Assembly (NCBI GenBank): GCA_004764695.1
Contig: SMSO01000031.1
Coordinates: 928,600 to 992,599 of the forward strand
Direction: 5' to 3'
DNA length: 64,000 bases
Origin: Schizochytrium sp. TIO01
Taxonomy: Eukaryota > Sar > Bigyra > Thraustochytrida > Thraustochytriidae
Made by a program: the position numbers and the translations under genes. The stretch's first letter is position 1, and every line of letters starts with the position of its first letter. Shown here one piece after another: positions 55,819-64,000 of this stretch. The notes below the pieces were generated by a model. It saw only the letters and a program-made list of their open reading frames with translations. It was not told where the DNA came from and searched no databases.

Positions 55819-58716
55819 CTAAGCAAGATCCATGCTAATGTTCTTGGTGAGAGGTGCAGGTGTAGATTCAACATCCTCAATAGACACCTCTGCTGCATCA
55901 TCAGCCACAATCTCGTCCTCTAAATCGTCCTCGTCATCGAATGTGACCACCCGGCTCTGAGAGGTACCATTGCGAGTAGTGGGGTTCGCCATCGTGCGAG
56001 TGTTGCGTGTGAGCATATGGTTATCCGAAGTGAGGTTTGAAGCTTCATTTGTGCGGGTACCACCCGTCTTTCGAGCAGTCGACGTAGGTTCAGGGTTCGA
56101 TGTCTGCCTAGATCCACTACCCAATTTCTGTTTCACCACACGTGAAACACTCTGCAGCTCAGGAACAGTAACATAGTATATCTTTGGGCCGATGACAAGC
56201 ATAATTAGTACCAATGATGTGAATACAAGGGTGGCAGACACTAAAAACGTCTGTGACTTGATTTCCATAGGGACACCAGCCACCAAAATCATAGTAAGGA
56301 CAATTATAGACGTTGCCACATAGCTTGCAAACATAATGCTCCGACTTTCCATGTACTTTGCATCACTATCACGACCTTGATAAGAAAGAAATGTTGTAAA
56401 GAGCAAGATCACGATTACATATGACACAGCGAAAACAGGAAAAACCACATAGCCATTATGTATTTCCACTACACCGCTAGCCTCAGCAGCACGCAAAATG
56501 TCCCCTGCTCCAAAGTAAACGCAAATATTGGCACTAAAATCAACCGAATAACCAGGAATTTGATACAAATGCTTGTCGTTGCCAACAAAAGCCGCTTCAA
56601 CGGCCTTAGGAGCATCCACGGCATACCAGATAGTAATGATGAGCACCATGCCAAACATGATTAACGCAAGAACCTTAAACATGTACTGAGCGGTAACAGA
56701 GATCCGCTTCATTGTAGAATTATTCCAAATCCTCCAAATACGGTACACCTTGACAGTGAGTGCGCCAACGAGAAGCGTAATACTCAACGCAAGATGAATT
56801 ACCCGAGTTCTGCACTTATTTGTTCTGTTGGGACCTAGAAAAGACATCGCAGCAATGTTGCACCAAATACCCGCAAAACACATAACCACAAGAAATTCTC
56901 GTTGCCCTGCTTTTATTGCAACGTTTGAGTAATGTCTCAGAACAACAAAGAGGAATACATAGCAGACAATTCCTCCAATGCTTGTCAAGCTTATAATAAC
57001 TTTGCCCGTAATTGAGTTGTATGGGACATACGGACATTCTAATCTCGAAGTCGTGGGTAACTCCAGTTGTACTACCGAGTTATCACATCCACAAGGAATA
57101 TCAGGATCCATGCATGCTCTACCTTCACGATCAGACCAATAAAAGGTAACTCTTCGCCAGTCCCCATCGCACTCGTGTGCCCATCCTTGTACAAAATCGT
57201 CTATGGTGCAAGTTGTTAAGTCTTGACCGAAATTTGTATAGTTGACGAAGCTTCCAGTTTTCTCATCAAGAGGGTATAAGTTATGTAATGTCATGTCAGT
57301 CTCCTCAGAGTGGGTATGTGTTCTATCGTTATCCTCATATTCTACGTGTGCTTGTACTAGAGTCATTTCATATTCAGCTTGACCATTTTCATCAAAACTG
57401 AGACTTCCTCCGGGCAAAATACGATCTGTAAAAGTGGTGGCTTGCATGTAACTCCGCACAGATTTTCTGGTTGTTACACTAGCACTTTGCATTGACTCTA
57501 TAAGAACTCTTGCACTTTCGTAAGCCAAAGCTGCGTACCACTCTGCATCAAGTTGTTCGCTGGGCATACTAAACATTGCTGTTGATGAAGCAGACGCCCC
57601 CGAGCTCGCCAAAGTTGTTGCAATGGCGTCATCAATCACCTGCAAGGAGTCTGCCCAAGCATAGGCCTCGTATAGTCTCCAACGCTGCGCCCAATCTCGC
57701 GACACCTTTGAATTTTGTGTTATACTCCACCATTGCGCTGCAATGAGACCATTTACATACTCGGGATGATCAAGAGCATTTACGTCCTCAATCTCTACTC
57801 CCCTGGCTCCAAAGCTGGCAAAGTCGAAAGTCATTGCTGTAGATGCTAATGTGTCGAGAAAAACACGAAATTCATTTGAGTGAGCATCTACAAGTAAAGC
57901 GTGGCAAGTGTTATCCTGATGGTCTGAAGTCTTATTCCACACACGCTCTAAGTCTGTCTCAAGATGCTGAAGAATGTCTGGATCTGAGTCATCCAGCGGG
58001 TATGGGAAATCAGACGCATAGTAAATTTGAAAGTAGTTTGGTTTTCGTAACGCATACGAGGCTATCTCTTGGCGAAATGCCTCCCCCTCCGAGGAGTTTT
58101 CCCATAGCAAGGCAATATTGCAAGGCTTCTGCAAGTGCCCTTCATCCATTAGGCTTTGCATTAAGTTGAGAATGGAATCAGTCATGCGCTTTACAGACGA
58201 CAAAAGACCGAATGCCCAACGTCCATCGTTTTTTCCTTCACCAGGATTCGCGCTGCTTGTCTTGTATATACCTGCAGTCGCACTTCCAGCATTGATGTAC
58301 GGTACCTGATGCTTATTTGCAATTTCTATTAGAGCAGCAACCTCAGCGGTGTCATAGCCTCCAAGTATAAAAACGTCTGGGTCGGAGACTAAGAGTGTTG
58401 TCAATTCTGTATCAAGTCTTGCAGCCCCAATAGATGCGCGAGACTCACTATCGAGAAGAACTAAATTGCTTGAGCTCAGGGTAATTTGTGAGCTTCCCCA
58501 GCTTACTTTGTTCCCAATCTCATCAAAGTACATGCCATAACCATGTAGATAGTATTCCCCAATTCGTGCATTTTCTCCAGTTAGTGGTAGCACTTGTACT
58601 ATGTGCAGAGCTGATGCTGTGTTAAGCAAGGCCACTGTCACAGCTGATATAGCTAGAAAAGCTGAACGCGCTGTATTGCAGGGACAAGACTTCATTCTTT
58701 GGGAGGCTGAAGACAC
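55819..58716 (-). CDS. Class C GPCR, GABA-B receptor-like
   Basis: A 965-aa receptor. It has a signal peptide (~12-36), an extracellular Venus-flytrap ligand-binding domain of the ANF/periplasmic-binding type (~38-480, starting HIVQVLPLTG and including VFILGGYDTAEVAALIEIA), a short Cys-containing linker (~525-565) and seven transmembrane segments (~572-850, ending LVIGPKIYYVTVP). A ~115-residue, Ser/Thr- and Asp/Glu-rich cytoplasmic tail follows. Class C receptors of this type lack the long nine-Cys domain found in mGluRs, and the short linker here fits the GABA-B group. The ligand is unknown; in a free-living protist it may be an amino acid or other small nutrient. Intronless, with A/T-ending codons. 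The Met at residue 8 is an alternative start. Confidence 0.88.
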   Translation of the reverse strand: MSSASQRMKSCPCNTARSAFLAISAVTVALLNTASALHIVQVLPLTGENARIGEYYLHGYGMYFDEIGNKVSWGSSQITLSSSNLVLLDSESRASIGAARLDTELTTLLVSDPDVFILGGYDTAEVAALIEIANKHQVPYINAGSATAGIYKTSSANPGEGKNDGRWAFGLLSSVKRMTDSILNLMQSLMDEGHLQKPCNIALLWENSSEGEAFRQEIASYALRKPNYFQIYYASDFPYPLDDSDPDILQHLETDLERVWNKTSDHQDNTCHALLVDAHSNEFRVFLDTLASTAMTFDFASFGARGVEIEDVNALDHPEYVNGLIAAQWWSITQNSKVSRDWAQRWRLYEAYAWADSLQVIDDAIATTLASSGASASSTAMFSMPSEQLDAEWYAALAYESARVLIESMQSASVTTRKSVRSYMQATTFTDRILPGGSLSFDENGQAEYEMTLVQAHVEYEDNDRTHTHSEETDMTLHNLYPLDEKTGSFVNYTNFGQDLTTCTIDDFVQGWAHECDGDWRRVTFYWSDREGRACMDPDIPCGCDNSVVQLELPTTSRLECPYVPYNSITGKVIISLTSIGGIVCYVFLFVVLRHYSNVAIKAGQREFLVVMCFAGIWCNIAAMSFLGPNRTNKCRTRVIHLALSITLLVGALTVKVYRIWRIWNNSTMKRISVTAQYMFKVLALIMFGMVLIITIWYAVDAPKAVEAAFVGNDKHLYQIPGYSVDFSANICVYFGAGDILRAAEASGVVEIHNGYVVFPVFAVSYVIVILLFTTFLSYQGRDSDAKYMESRSIMFASYVATSIIVLTMILVAGVPMEIKSQTFLVSATLVFTSLVLIMLVIGPKIYYVTVPELQSVSRVVKQKLGSGSRQTSNPEPTSTARKTGGTRTNEASNLTSDNHMLTRNTRTMANPTTRNGTSQSRVVTFDDEDDLEDEIVADDAAEVSIEDVESTPAPLTKNISMDLA

Positions 58717-60337
58717 TGCAATCTCCTCGTCCTCTTCAAGTCGACGTCGTTGCTTTCCTTTTACGGATTTGCTTGCCCTCCCACGCTCCAGGCTTGTGTT
58801 TGAACCAGGGTTTATGATCTTTTAGGTTCTGTACATGTACCAGCTAGCATAGATTGGGTCAAATTCTAATGCACCCCGCACTGTGCCAGCTCTTTATGAA
58901 CATCACACGTGCTATCCAGACGCAGAATGGAGGCTGAATCAAAGTACCTTTTCTACATCCCCTTACCATGGGCTCTCTCACAAGATGGCCTCATGATCCT
59001 TCAAATGAACTGGATTAAATTGCCATTTTTGCCAAACTGAGGGTGGCCAAATGCACCTGAAAGTGTAATCTTTTCGAATTGTATTCATACTATTGACTAT
59101 AATAACGCAATCAATCATAAAAACATTAGGGGGTCTGGCCAGGCTATGCGTGTGTGCTCCAAACTCCTGCAGGCGGCACAATTCTGCGTATGAAACGCCT
59201 AGCTGCTTGCAAAGGAGTTTGTCTCGTCCTTTCTCTATCGCTACATTTTAGATTAGTTAGGAGTAGCTGGACACTACTAATACTACCTAAGAACACTGCG
59301 CCATGTCCGTCTCCAGGAGTGGGCCATCGTCAACAATATCGCATGCCAATCGACCCTCGTGCTCTGCAGTAATAATTCTGTCACACCATCAAAATGAGGG
59401 ATCCGAGTCGTGACCTACAATATTTGTCGTTAAGTTCTTTAAATCGCTTAAGAGTTCCGACAGCATTATTTCGTTGAGAGCTAAGTCACTAACGACCTCC
59501 AAATTGAACCCATACTAAAAAGGGAGTTTTAGGAGGAACTTAAGCTCACGCAAACCTATTCCCACCAGAACCTCCGCCAAACTCTTCAGCAACCTCGAAA
59601 GACTTCGACTATCTCCGTGTAGTTACTGACTTATGAGGCCTTTCAGCACTCTTCAAGAGATAACCCTCTGTGCTCAACCCCAATTCAGTACAAACTTGAG
59701 AGCGATACTAGCAAGCTCAGTACACGAACAAAGACCAAAGCCAAATTGAAGCACATGACCTTGACCTGCTGAAACTCTTCTACATGTTCATTCTTTAAAT
59801 GGGAATATATCGACTCTGAAGACTTTGGTGCGGCACAGGAATCGCATCTCGGCTTTGTAAAATATATGAAGTCCTCCATTTTGTATTCTCTAACAGGACG
59901 ACCATCCTATTAGTACCTGATTAGCAACTTGCTATGCACCAATCTACAAATTTTGGAACAGAACAGTGAGTTTGGGGGGTAGAGTAGACTTAAGGGGAAA
60001 AGACTTCATGCATAAAGAAAGAAACCATGGGAAAGAATGAAGTTAAGCATGCCTCAAAGGTCGCAGTTGAGAGTTGCGTTGTGCGAGAGTAAGCAAAGTC
60101 AAGGACAAAGGCAATCTGTGCTGGCAAGGACGCAACGAGGAATCCAGAGCATTTGAGACACGTGTGCAGAATCTATGCAAGGACCTGGTTTGAGGTTCAA
60201 GATCCCTGGGTGAGTTCGAGTCGTTTAGTTGAAGCAACTGGCGCAAGTCGTCGAGAGCGCAACAACGAGAGCCACAAGGCTTGCAGGACCGTCAAGAAGC
60301 AAAGATTCGGCATTATAGAGTCTCGAACTTATAGAAA
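58717..60337. other. Intergenic spacer between divergent genes
   Basis: 1.6 kb between the GPCR (-) and SANT-protein (+) starts, holding both 5' flanks. No recognisable gene or array. Short frames at 59.15-59.37 and 60.15-60.38 kb have no domain. Confidence 0.55.
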
Positions 60338-63064
60338 ATGGCAAGATCTCCAAGACCTGCACAGGCTCAGGCTGTGAGAGATGTAGAGACTGCAGACCTG
60401 AATCAAAATCACAGCAAGAACAGTGTTGGCGATGACATGTACACAGCTGGAGGTAATGAGACAGGTCTTCAACTTAAAGACAAGCAATTTTTGGAGGATG
60501 ATGATCAAGAAGATGAGGAGTATGTAGATGACGATGAGGATGACGATGATGAAGACGACGACGATGATGAGGATGATGACGATGAGGACAACGATGACCA
60601 TGACCATGACGATGTCGATAATCAAGACGACAACAGCAAGGAAAGAAGACGTTCGGCGCGATTGTCAAAGTCTCCCGGTAGAAAGCGAAAATCACGAGCA
60701 CGGAGGTCTGTAGATCCAACTCGATCAGTACAAAGCCCAACACCGTCAGAAGGTTCTGACCTCATTTATAGACGAACTCGAGCAAATTTTTCGCTACAAG
60801 ACAAAAACCTTGAGGACCTAGGTGTAAATGATGAGATGATGGAGCAACTGCTAGAAGGTTTGATTGATGACACGCATGAAGATGCAGACCAAACACTGTA
60901 TAATAAGTTTGTAAGGCAGACCCTTCGAGCCACCGACCCTCGTGCACAAGATATTACCACACCAACCGCTTCTGCAGCTGGTACCACTGTTACTCTTGGC
61001 TCCACGCCTACACTGCGGAGCTCAAAATCGGGTCGCAAAGAAAACCCCACAGCTTCCCTCCACGATGTGCAAACGTCCATGAATAGCAACACAATATCCA
61101 TGGACGATCTCTTCGATGATGACGATGAGGATGATGACGAATATATACCAGACATTAAAGGAGCTCAGGCTGCCCCTAGAACACCTCGGGCTCCGGCACG
61201 AAGGCAAAGGGTCCCCGGGTCTACTATCGCTTCACGAACTCGAGCTCATTTATCTCTCGCTGATAAAGAACTCGAGGATATCGAGGCCGACGACCTAGTT
61301 TTACAAAAGCTTGAAGCAAGTCGGATTCTCGGAGACGATGCCTTGATTACTCCAAAGCCAAAGAGTGTAATGGATGAAAGTAGAGCCTTGTATGTAGAGT
61401 TTCTTCGTGGAACACTAGCCCTCGACGATTCACTTATTGCCCGTCCTTCATCTTCTTCTTCTTCTTCTTCTTCTTCTTCCTCCATCACCCAAAGGAATCC
61501 CCGAATGCATCCTGCCCAGGGGTCGCGTCACCAGGTAGAAAATACAACAAACCCACCAAACCCCCCTTCGTTAGATATTAGTTTTCCTGCATCACCAACC
61601 GGTGCTTTAAACGCATCGCAGTCTAGCAGCTCGATCTTAAATGTATCTGCGATGGAAGCTGCAACACGGCCACGTTTCGAAGCTCTTGATGAAATTCTCA
61701 TTGGGACAAATGATTCAATGGATTCTATACTGAGTAATGTATCCTTAGCGTCAATCGCTTCCCAACCTTCACACGTATATTCCTCCAGCCAGGGTGCAAT
61801 GAATGCATCCTCTACATCGCTAAAGCCAAACACGAGTTTTACAGGTCCAATAAATAGTAGAACAAAGCAAGTGCAGGATTTTAGACCAAGAAATATTCAG
61901 CAGTCGACGACAGTCTCAGAAGAGTCTGGCCCTGTCACTGTTGCCAAGAAGTCTCAATGTGAACAACAAAGTACGAATAAGACTATCGCGCATGCACCGG
62001 AAATGATCAAACGTGGGCCGTTTTCAGAAGACCTATCCCTTCGAACTAATGACCTTTTGCAGGTACATAGGGCATTAGTTGCGAACCTTGGCTCAAAGCG
62101 GTTGCAGAATGGAGCGTCCTCTTTATGTAAGTACGTAGGACTTCGAGAGGATCATGTAGAAAATAACGAAGCAATTGAACAGGAACTTCAACGAGCCGAA
62201 TTGAACGCTCCCCGCCTTTGGCAGACTCTCGGAGCCAATGAACTCTATAAAGCCCTGCAGCGACAAGGGAAACCGAATGGTTATACACGTGCTCGAAATG
62301 GACGTCTCCTATTCACGGCGGCTGAGGACGAACTTCTTGCAAGAGGCATGGCGCGTTTTGGTCGCAATGCATGGGAGCAGATTACTGAAGTATATTTACC
62401 CGGTAAAAAGAGCTTTCAGCTTGACCATCGCGTACATAACCATCAAAAAAGGCAGCGTGTGCAAAAGAAGCAGCAGCAACAGCAGGAACAACGGAGCATG
62501 GATAAACAGGACTCATACGTTGAACCTACGAACAAGAGAAGAAAACTAGATGCAATGCCATCTAATTCTGCTTTCATTGCTCCCACCGATGTTGGTAGTG
62601 ATGAGCATGATTCCGATGCAACTACATCATCAGCATCTCATATCTGGCACCTAAAAATGAGCCGTAAGGAAGCCCCAGCTGCGGAATGGCTGACAAAAGG
62701 GGAGCTGGATCGTTTAGCTACTGGTCTTGCACTTGTGGGAGAACAGTTTGACGAACTCAGTGAAAAATATCTTCCTCATCGCGGACCTACACTTTTGGTT
62801 GATGTGTATCGAAGTATCGTTAAACAGTTACCTGAAACTAAACAATTGATTCGGGCAATCGGTGCTGAGCCTACGAATTCGCAACGCTGGACCCCTGCAG
62901 ATGATCGAGTGATTCTTTTACAGACCCACGAGCTTAGGCCAAAGCGTAGTGACCGCATTTGGAGTTGCATAAAGAAGCAGCTGACACAAGAACGTAGATT
63001 CCAGGAGATACAGGCGCGCTTCCGCATTCTTCGAGTCATTATGTATATTAAATCCAATGCTTGA
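60338..63064 (+). CDS. Acidic nuclear protein with two SANT/Myb-like domains (GON4L-like)
   Basis: A 908-aa intronless frame. Asp/Glu run at ~54-95, followed by a basic RRSARLSKSPGRKRKSRARR-type patch suited to nuclear import. Two copies of an internal motif, RTRA..SL.DK.LED, at ~143-205 and ~299-365, each end in a Y..F.R.TL helix. Ser run at ~371-382. The first SANT/Myb-like domain at ~653-705 (FTAAEDELLARGMARFG, then W) is followed by a Gln-rich basic linker. The second, more diverged one is at ~848-895 (RWTPADDRVILL, then IW). This order resembles GON4L/YARP-type chromatin regulators; the resemblance is inference. A likely transcription or chromatin factor. The ATG at 60338 is the first in frame and gives MARSPRP. 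Confidence 0.7.
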   Translation: MARSPRPAQAQAVRDVETADLNQNHSKNSVGDDMYTAGGNETGLQLKDKQFLEDDDQEDEEYVDDDEDDDDEDDDDDEDDDDEDNDDHDHDDVDNQDDNSKERRRSARLSKSPGRKRKSRARRSVDPTRSVQSPTPSEGSDLIYRRTRANFSLQDKNLEDLGVNDEMMEQLLEGLIDDTHEDADQTLYNKFVRQTLRATDPRAQDITTPTASAAGTTVTLGSTPTLRSSKSGRKENPTASLHDVQTSMNSNTISMDDLFDDDDEDDDEYIPDIKGAQAAPRTPRAPARRQRVPGSTIASRTRAHLSLADKELEDIEADDLVLQKLEASRILGDDALITPKPKSVMDESRALYVEFLRGTLALDDSLIARPSSSSSSSSSSSSITQRNPRMHPAQGSRHQVENTTNPPNPPSLDISFPASPTGALNASQSSSSILNVSAMEAATRPRFEALDEILIGTNDSMDSILSNVSLASIASQPSHVYSSSQGAMNASSTSLKPNTSFTGPINSRTKQVQDFRPRNIQQSTTVSEESGPVTVAKKSQCEQQSTNKTIAHAPEMIKRGPFSEDLSLRTNDLLQVHRALVANLGSKRLQNGASSLCKYVGLREDHVENNEAIEQELQRAELNAPRLWQTLGANELYKALQRQGKPNGYTRARNGRLLFTAAEDELLARGMARFGRNAWEQITEVYLPGKKSFQLDHRVHNHQKRQRVQKKQQQQQEQRSMDKQDSYVEPTNKRRKLDAMPSNSAFIAPTDVGSDEHDSDATTSSASHIWHLKMSRKEAPAAEWLTKGELDRLATGLALVGEQFDELSEKYLPHRGPTLLVDVYRSIVKQLPETKQLIRAIGAEPTNSQRWTPADDRVILLQTHELRPKRSDRIWSCIKKQLTQERRFQEIQARFRILRVIMYIKSNA

Positions 63065-63549
63065 GGAGAAACTCAATTGGGTTATTAGAATTTATCAAGA
63101 AAAGGTTATGGAGGAGATGATTAGTATTTTTATTTTCAATATTTGGTTTTCAAAATGATCTTGAAATCTTTTACAGGGTTGTGCCCTTTTTGGGGGGGGC
63201 TTTCCATAGTCCATGTAGCTGCATCCCTTGCTTACTTACATACCATTAGACCATTCATATTATAATGTTTGTAGAACCCAAAAAATAAAGCATGGAGTAG
63301 TGGATTTGAATCAATTCTACTCAAAGGATCAACTTTCTTCGTTTATTGCAAAAAAAATAAACATATCTCCTTAGGTCTACAATTTGGAACAGTGTCGTAC
63401 TTTGCAACACCAAATGGAATAAAATTTTCTCATCTTTAAGCTTTTTGAGTTTTCGTACAAGACACTTGAAATGCCGAGCCCGGAATAAGCCATGTGCGAA
63501 AAATGGCTACAAGGTACAAAGATTTGTGACGATTCAGTCTCCAACGAAC
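63065..63549. other. Intergenic between convergent genes
   Basis: 485 bp holding the 3' ends of the SANT-protein gene (+) and the ITPase gene (-). Contains a G8 run (63193-63200) and an AATAAA at ~63283. No gene. Confidence 0.6.
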
Positions 63550-63999
63550 TTACGCTTCCTTGTTCTCGGCGAAGTAAGCCTTAAGCCCCTCGAGGGCCTT
63601 GAAGCGGTGCGAAATCTTGTTTTTCTCTGCCTTGTCCATCTCCGCATAAGTCTCTTCATAGCCATCAGGCTGAAAGACGGGGTCCCAGCCAAAGTCAGTA
63701 GGTCCACGGGCCGGCACGATCTTGCCGCTGGTGCGACCCACAAAGGTCTTCACCTCGGCATTGGGACCAGCGCTGTATGCGAAAATACACTGCGCATAAG
63801 CAGACTTGTCTTCGTAGGCTGCAAGCAAATTGTTGAGACCCTCATGGCCAGTCTTTTCGAGAAACCACTTGATGTAGACGCCAGGAAGACCTCCAAGCGC
63901 ATTGAAGCACAAGCTGGTGTCTTCAACGATCACAGGGCCTCCAATTTTGTCCTGGGCAAGCCTGCACTTCTCCTTCACCACGTCTTCAGGCTCGCCTTG
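63550..63999 (-). CDS. ITPA: Inosine triphosphate pyrophosphatase (ITPase), 5' end outside window
   Basis: House-cleaning enzyme that hydrolyses ITP, dITP and XTP to monophosphates, in the cytosol. The visible ~149 C-terminal residues match the HAM1/ITPA family: [28 protein letters not shown], the substrate-specificity stretch [14 protein letters not shown] and [11 protein letters not shown] before the stop. The frame is open to the window edge and continues upstream (reading [10 protein letters not shown]). The N-terminal ~45 residues, including the phosphate-binding TGN/K motif, lie beyond position 64000. No sign of disruption in the visible part. Confidence 0.95.
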   Translation of the reverse strand, partial: QGEPEDVVKEKCRLAQDKIGGPVIVEDTSLCFNALGGLPGVYIKWFLEKTGHEGLNNLLAAYEDKSAYAQCIFAYSAGPNAEVKTFVGRTSGKIVPARGPTDFGWDPVFQPDGYEETYAEMDKAEKNKISHRFKALEGLKAYFAENKEA

Positions 64000-64000
64000 C

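Noticed and set aside
60180-60230. tRNA-like GTTCAAGATCC / GTTCGAGTC stretches
   Set aside because: No acceptor, D-arm or anticodon arm can be paired around them.

Overview
This window reads as nuclear DNA of a single-celled eukaryote. It carries large, mostly intronless protein genes. These include ciliary/axonemal proteins (CFAP99, a Tctex1-type dynein light chain, a large multi-EF-hand protein), a DH-PH RhoGEF, a class C (GABA-B-like) GPCR, an animal-type secreted transglutaminase, an M11-like secreted metallopeptidase, and three sterol/isoprenoid genes. A ciliated, sterol-making heterotroph with few introns fits a labyrinthulomycete (thraustochytrid-type stramenopile) best. That is inference from gene content and architecture; no marker gene in the window settles it.

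Layout. 0-18 kb is gene-dense: CFAP99 (-) and the multi-EF-hand gene (+) diverge from a ~0.7 kb spacer, followed by the RhoGEF (+, frame change explained by a 100-nt intron or a frameshift), the dynein light chain (-) and the secreted transglutaminase (-). 18-34.7 kb is gene-poor. It is full of tetranucleotide microsatellites, minisatellites and short AT-rich tracts, and holds only the split M11-like peptidase gene (25.3-27.0 kb) and two broken coding remnants (22-23.4 kb and 31.2-32.2 kb). 34.7-51.3 kb holds a TPR cochaperone-like gene with one clear GT-AG intron, HMG-CoA reductase, a three-histidine-box sterol desaturase/hydroxylase and an oxidosqualene cyclase. Another repeat-rich gap (42.4-48.7 kb) lies in this stretch, with a 341-bp tandem duplication and TTAGG-type arrays. 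51.3-64 kb holds a disordered Ser/Gln-rich protein, the class C GPCR, an acidic two-SANT nuclear protein and the 3' part of an ITPase gene that runs off the window.

How genes may work together. HMG-CoA reductase (entry to the mevalonate pathway), oxidosqualene cyclase (first sterol ring structure) and the di-iron sterol desaturase/hydroxylase-type enzyme lie within 15 kb and may form a loose sterol neighbourhood. CFAP99, the EF-hand protein and the dynein light chain suggest ciliary functions in the first 15 kb. The transglutaminase and the peptidase both have signal peptides and would act outside the cell. Most gaps were checked by eye only. I saw no convincing tRNA, rRNA, CRISPR or intact transposon.
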